Source: Saprospiraceae bacterium (GTDB taxonomy: Bacteria > Bacteroidota > Bacteroidia > Chitinophagales > Saprospiraceae). From it: DNA of 64,000 nucleotides. The translations under genes and the position numbers were made by a program. Shown piece after piece: positions 63,768 through 64,000 of the stretch. Position 1 is the stretch's first letter; each line of letters opens with the position of its first letter. The notes below the pieces were generated by a model, which saw only the letters and a list, made by a program, of their open reading frames with translations, did no database searches and was not told where the DNA came from. The DNA lies in contig JAEUUO010000007.1 in the NCBI GenBank assembly GCA_016787575.1, forward strand, positions 351,165 to 415,164. The letters run 5' to 3'.

Positions 63768-64000
<233 letters not shown>

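Overview
The window comes from an AT-rich member of the Bacteroidota, most probably Saprospiraceae or a close relative. This is inferred from the protein families: type IX secretion (T9SS) components and cargo with type A (Por tail) and type B (gliding-motility CHU_C) C-termini, a T9SS plug protein (DUF5103), PorP/SprF with an OmpA/PD40 partner, LVIVD and CotH/lamin-tail proteins. Many genes also carry a TAnnTTTG -7 element 5-25 bases before the start codon, with almost no Shine-Dalgarno sequences. That motif was used to correct several start codons.

Layout. 1-7.5 kb: end of fumC, then T9SS cargo and a BNR-repeat lipoprotein. 7.7-14.2 kb: housekeeping block (cvpA, obgE, adk, an NlpC/P60 lipoprotein, an omega-amidase-like nitrilase, rplY, prs) plus a four-helix-bundle orphan gene and a SET-domain gene. 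14.4-17.5 kb: PorE-like OmpA protein and PorP/SprF. 17.8-20.8 kb: DtxR-type regulator, metal-binding protein and ABC ATPase, with a divergent nitroreductase. 21-28 kb: three large secreted proteins (type B adhesin, cohesin/dockerin-like cargo, CotH kinase). 28.4-34.4 kb: ROK kinase, lipid kinase, PadR-PspC pair, ALDH8-like dehydrogenase and MlaE/MlaF. 34.4-39.8 kb: M2 peptidase, lytic transglycosylase, GxxExxY gene with a 35-bp minisatellite, GH3 enzyme. 39.8-44 kb: HlyD, TolC and T9SS plug. 44.2-49.4 kb: bacilliredoxin, ParE-like topoisomerase subunit, GNAT, sterol-desaturase-type hydroxylase, pyrophosphatase. 49.5-56.9 kb: PhoD-like phosphatase, second CotH kinase, metF and fumarylacetoacetase. 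57-63.3 kb: DUF2279 protein, ahcY, alkB, secreted esterase, SulP transporter. The right edge holds 5S and the 3' end of 23S rRNA, transcribed leftward.

Working together: PorP/SprF, the PorE-like protein and the plug belong to the secretion machine whose cargo (two type B and five type A proteins) is spread through the window. metF and ahcY serve the methyl cycle. The DtxR regulator probably controls its own metal-uptake operon through a palindrome overlapping its promoter.

The least ordinary signals are two small orphan genes (four-helix bundle at 12.3 kb, GxxExxY at 37.4 kb), each flanked by inverted copies of a short intergenic repeat. Others are a family of dispersed hairpins, a 9-G tract in a secreted protein's signal peptide, and several transport operons lacking an expected partner (metal permease, MCE protein, efflux pump). 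No CRISPR array, tRNA gene, transposase or integrase was recognised.
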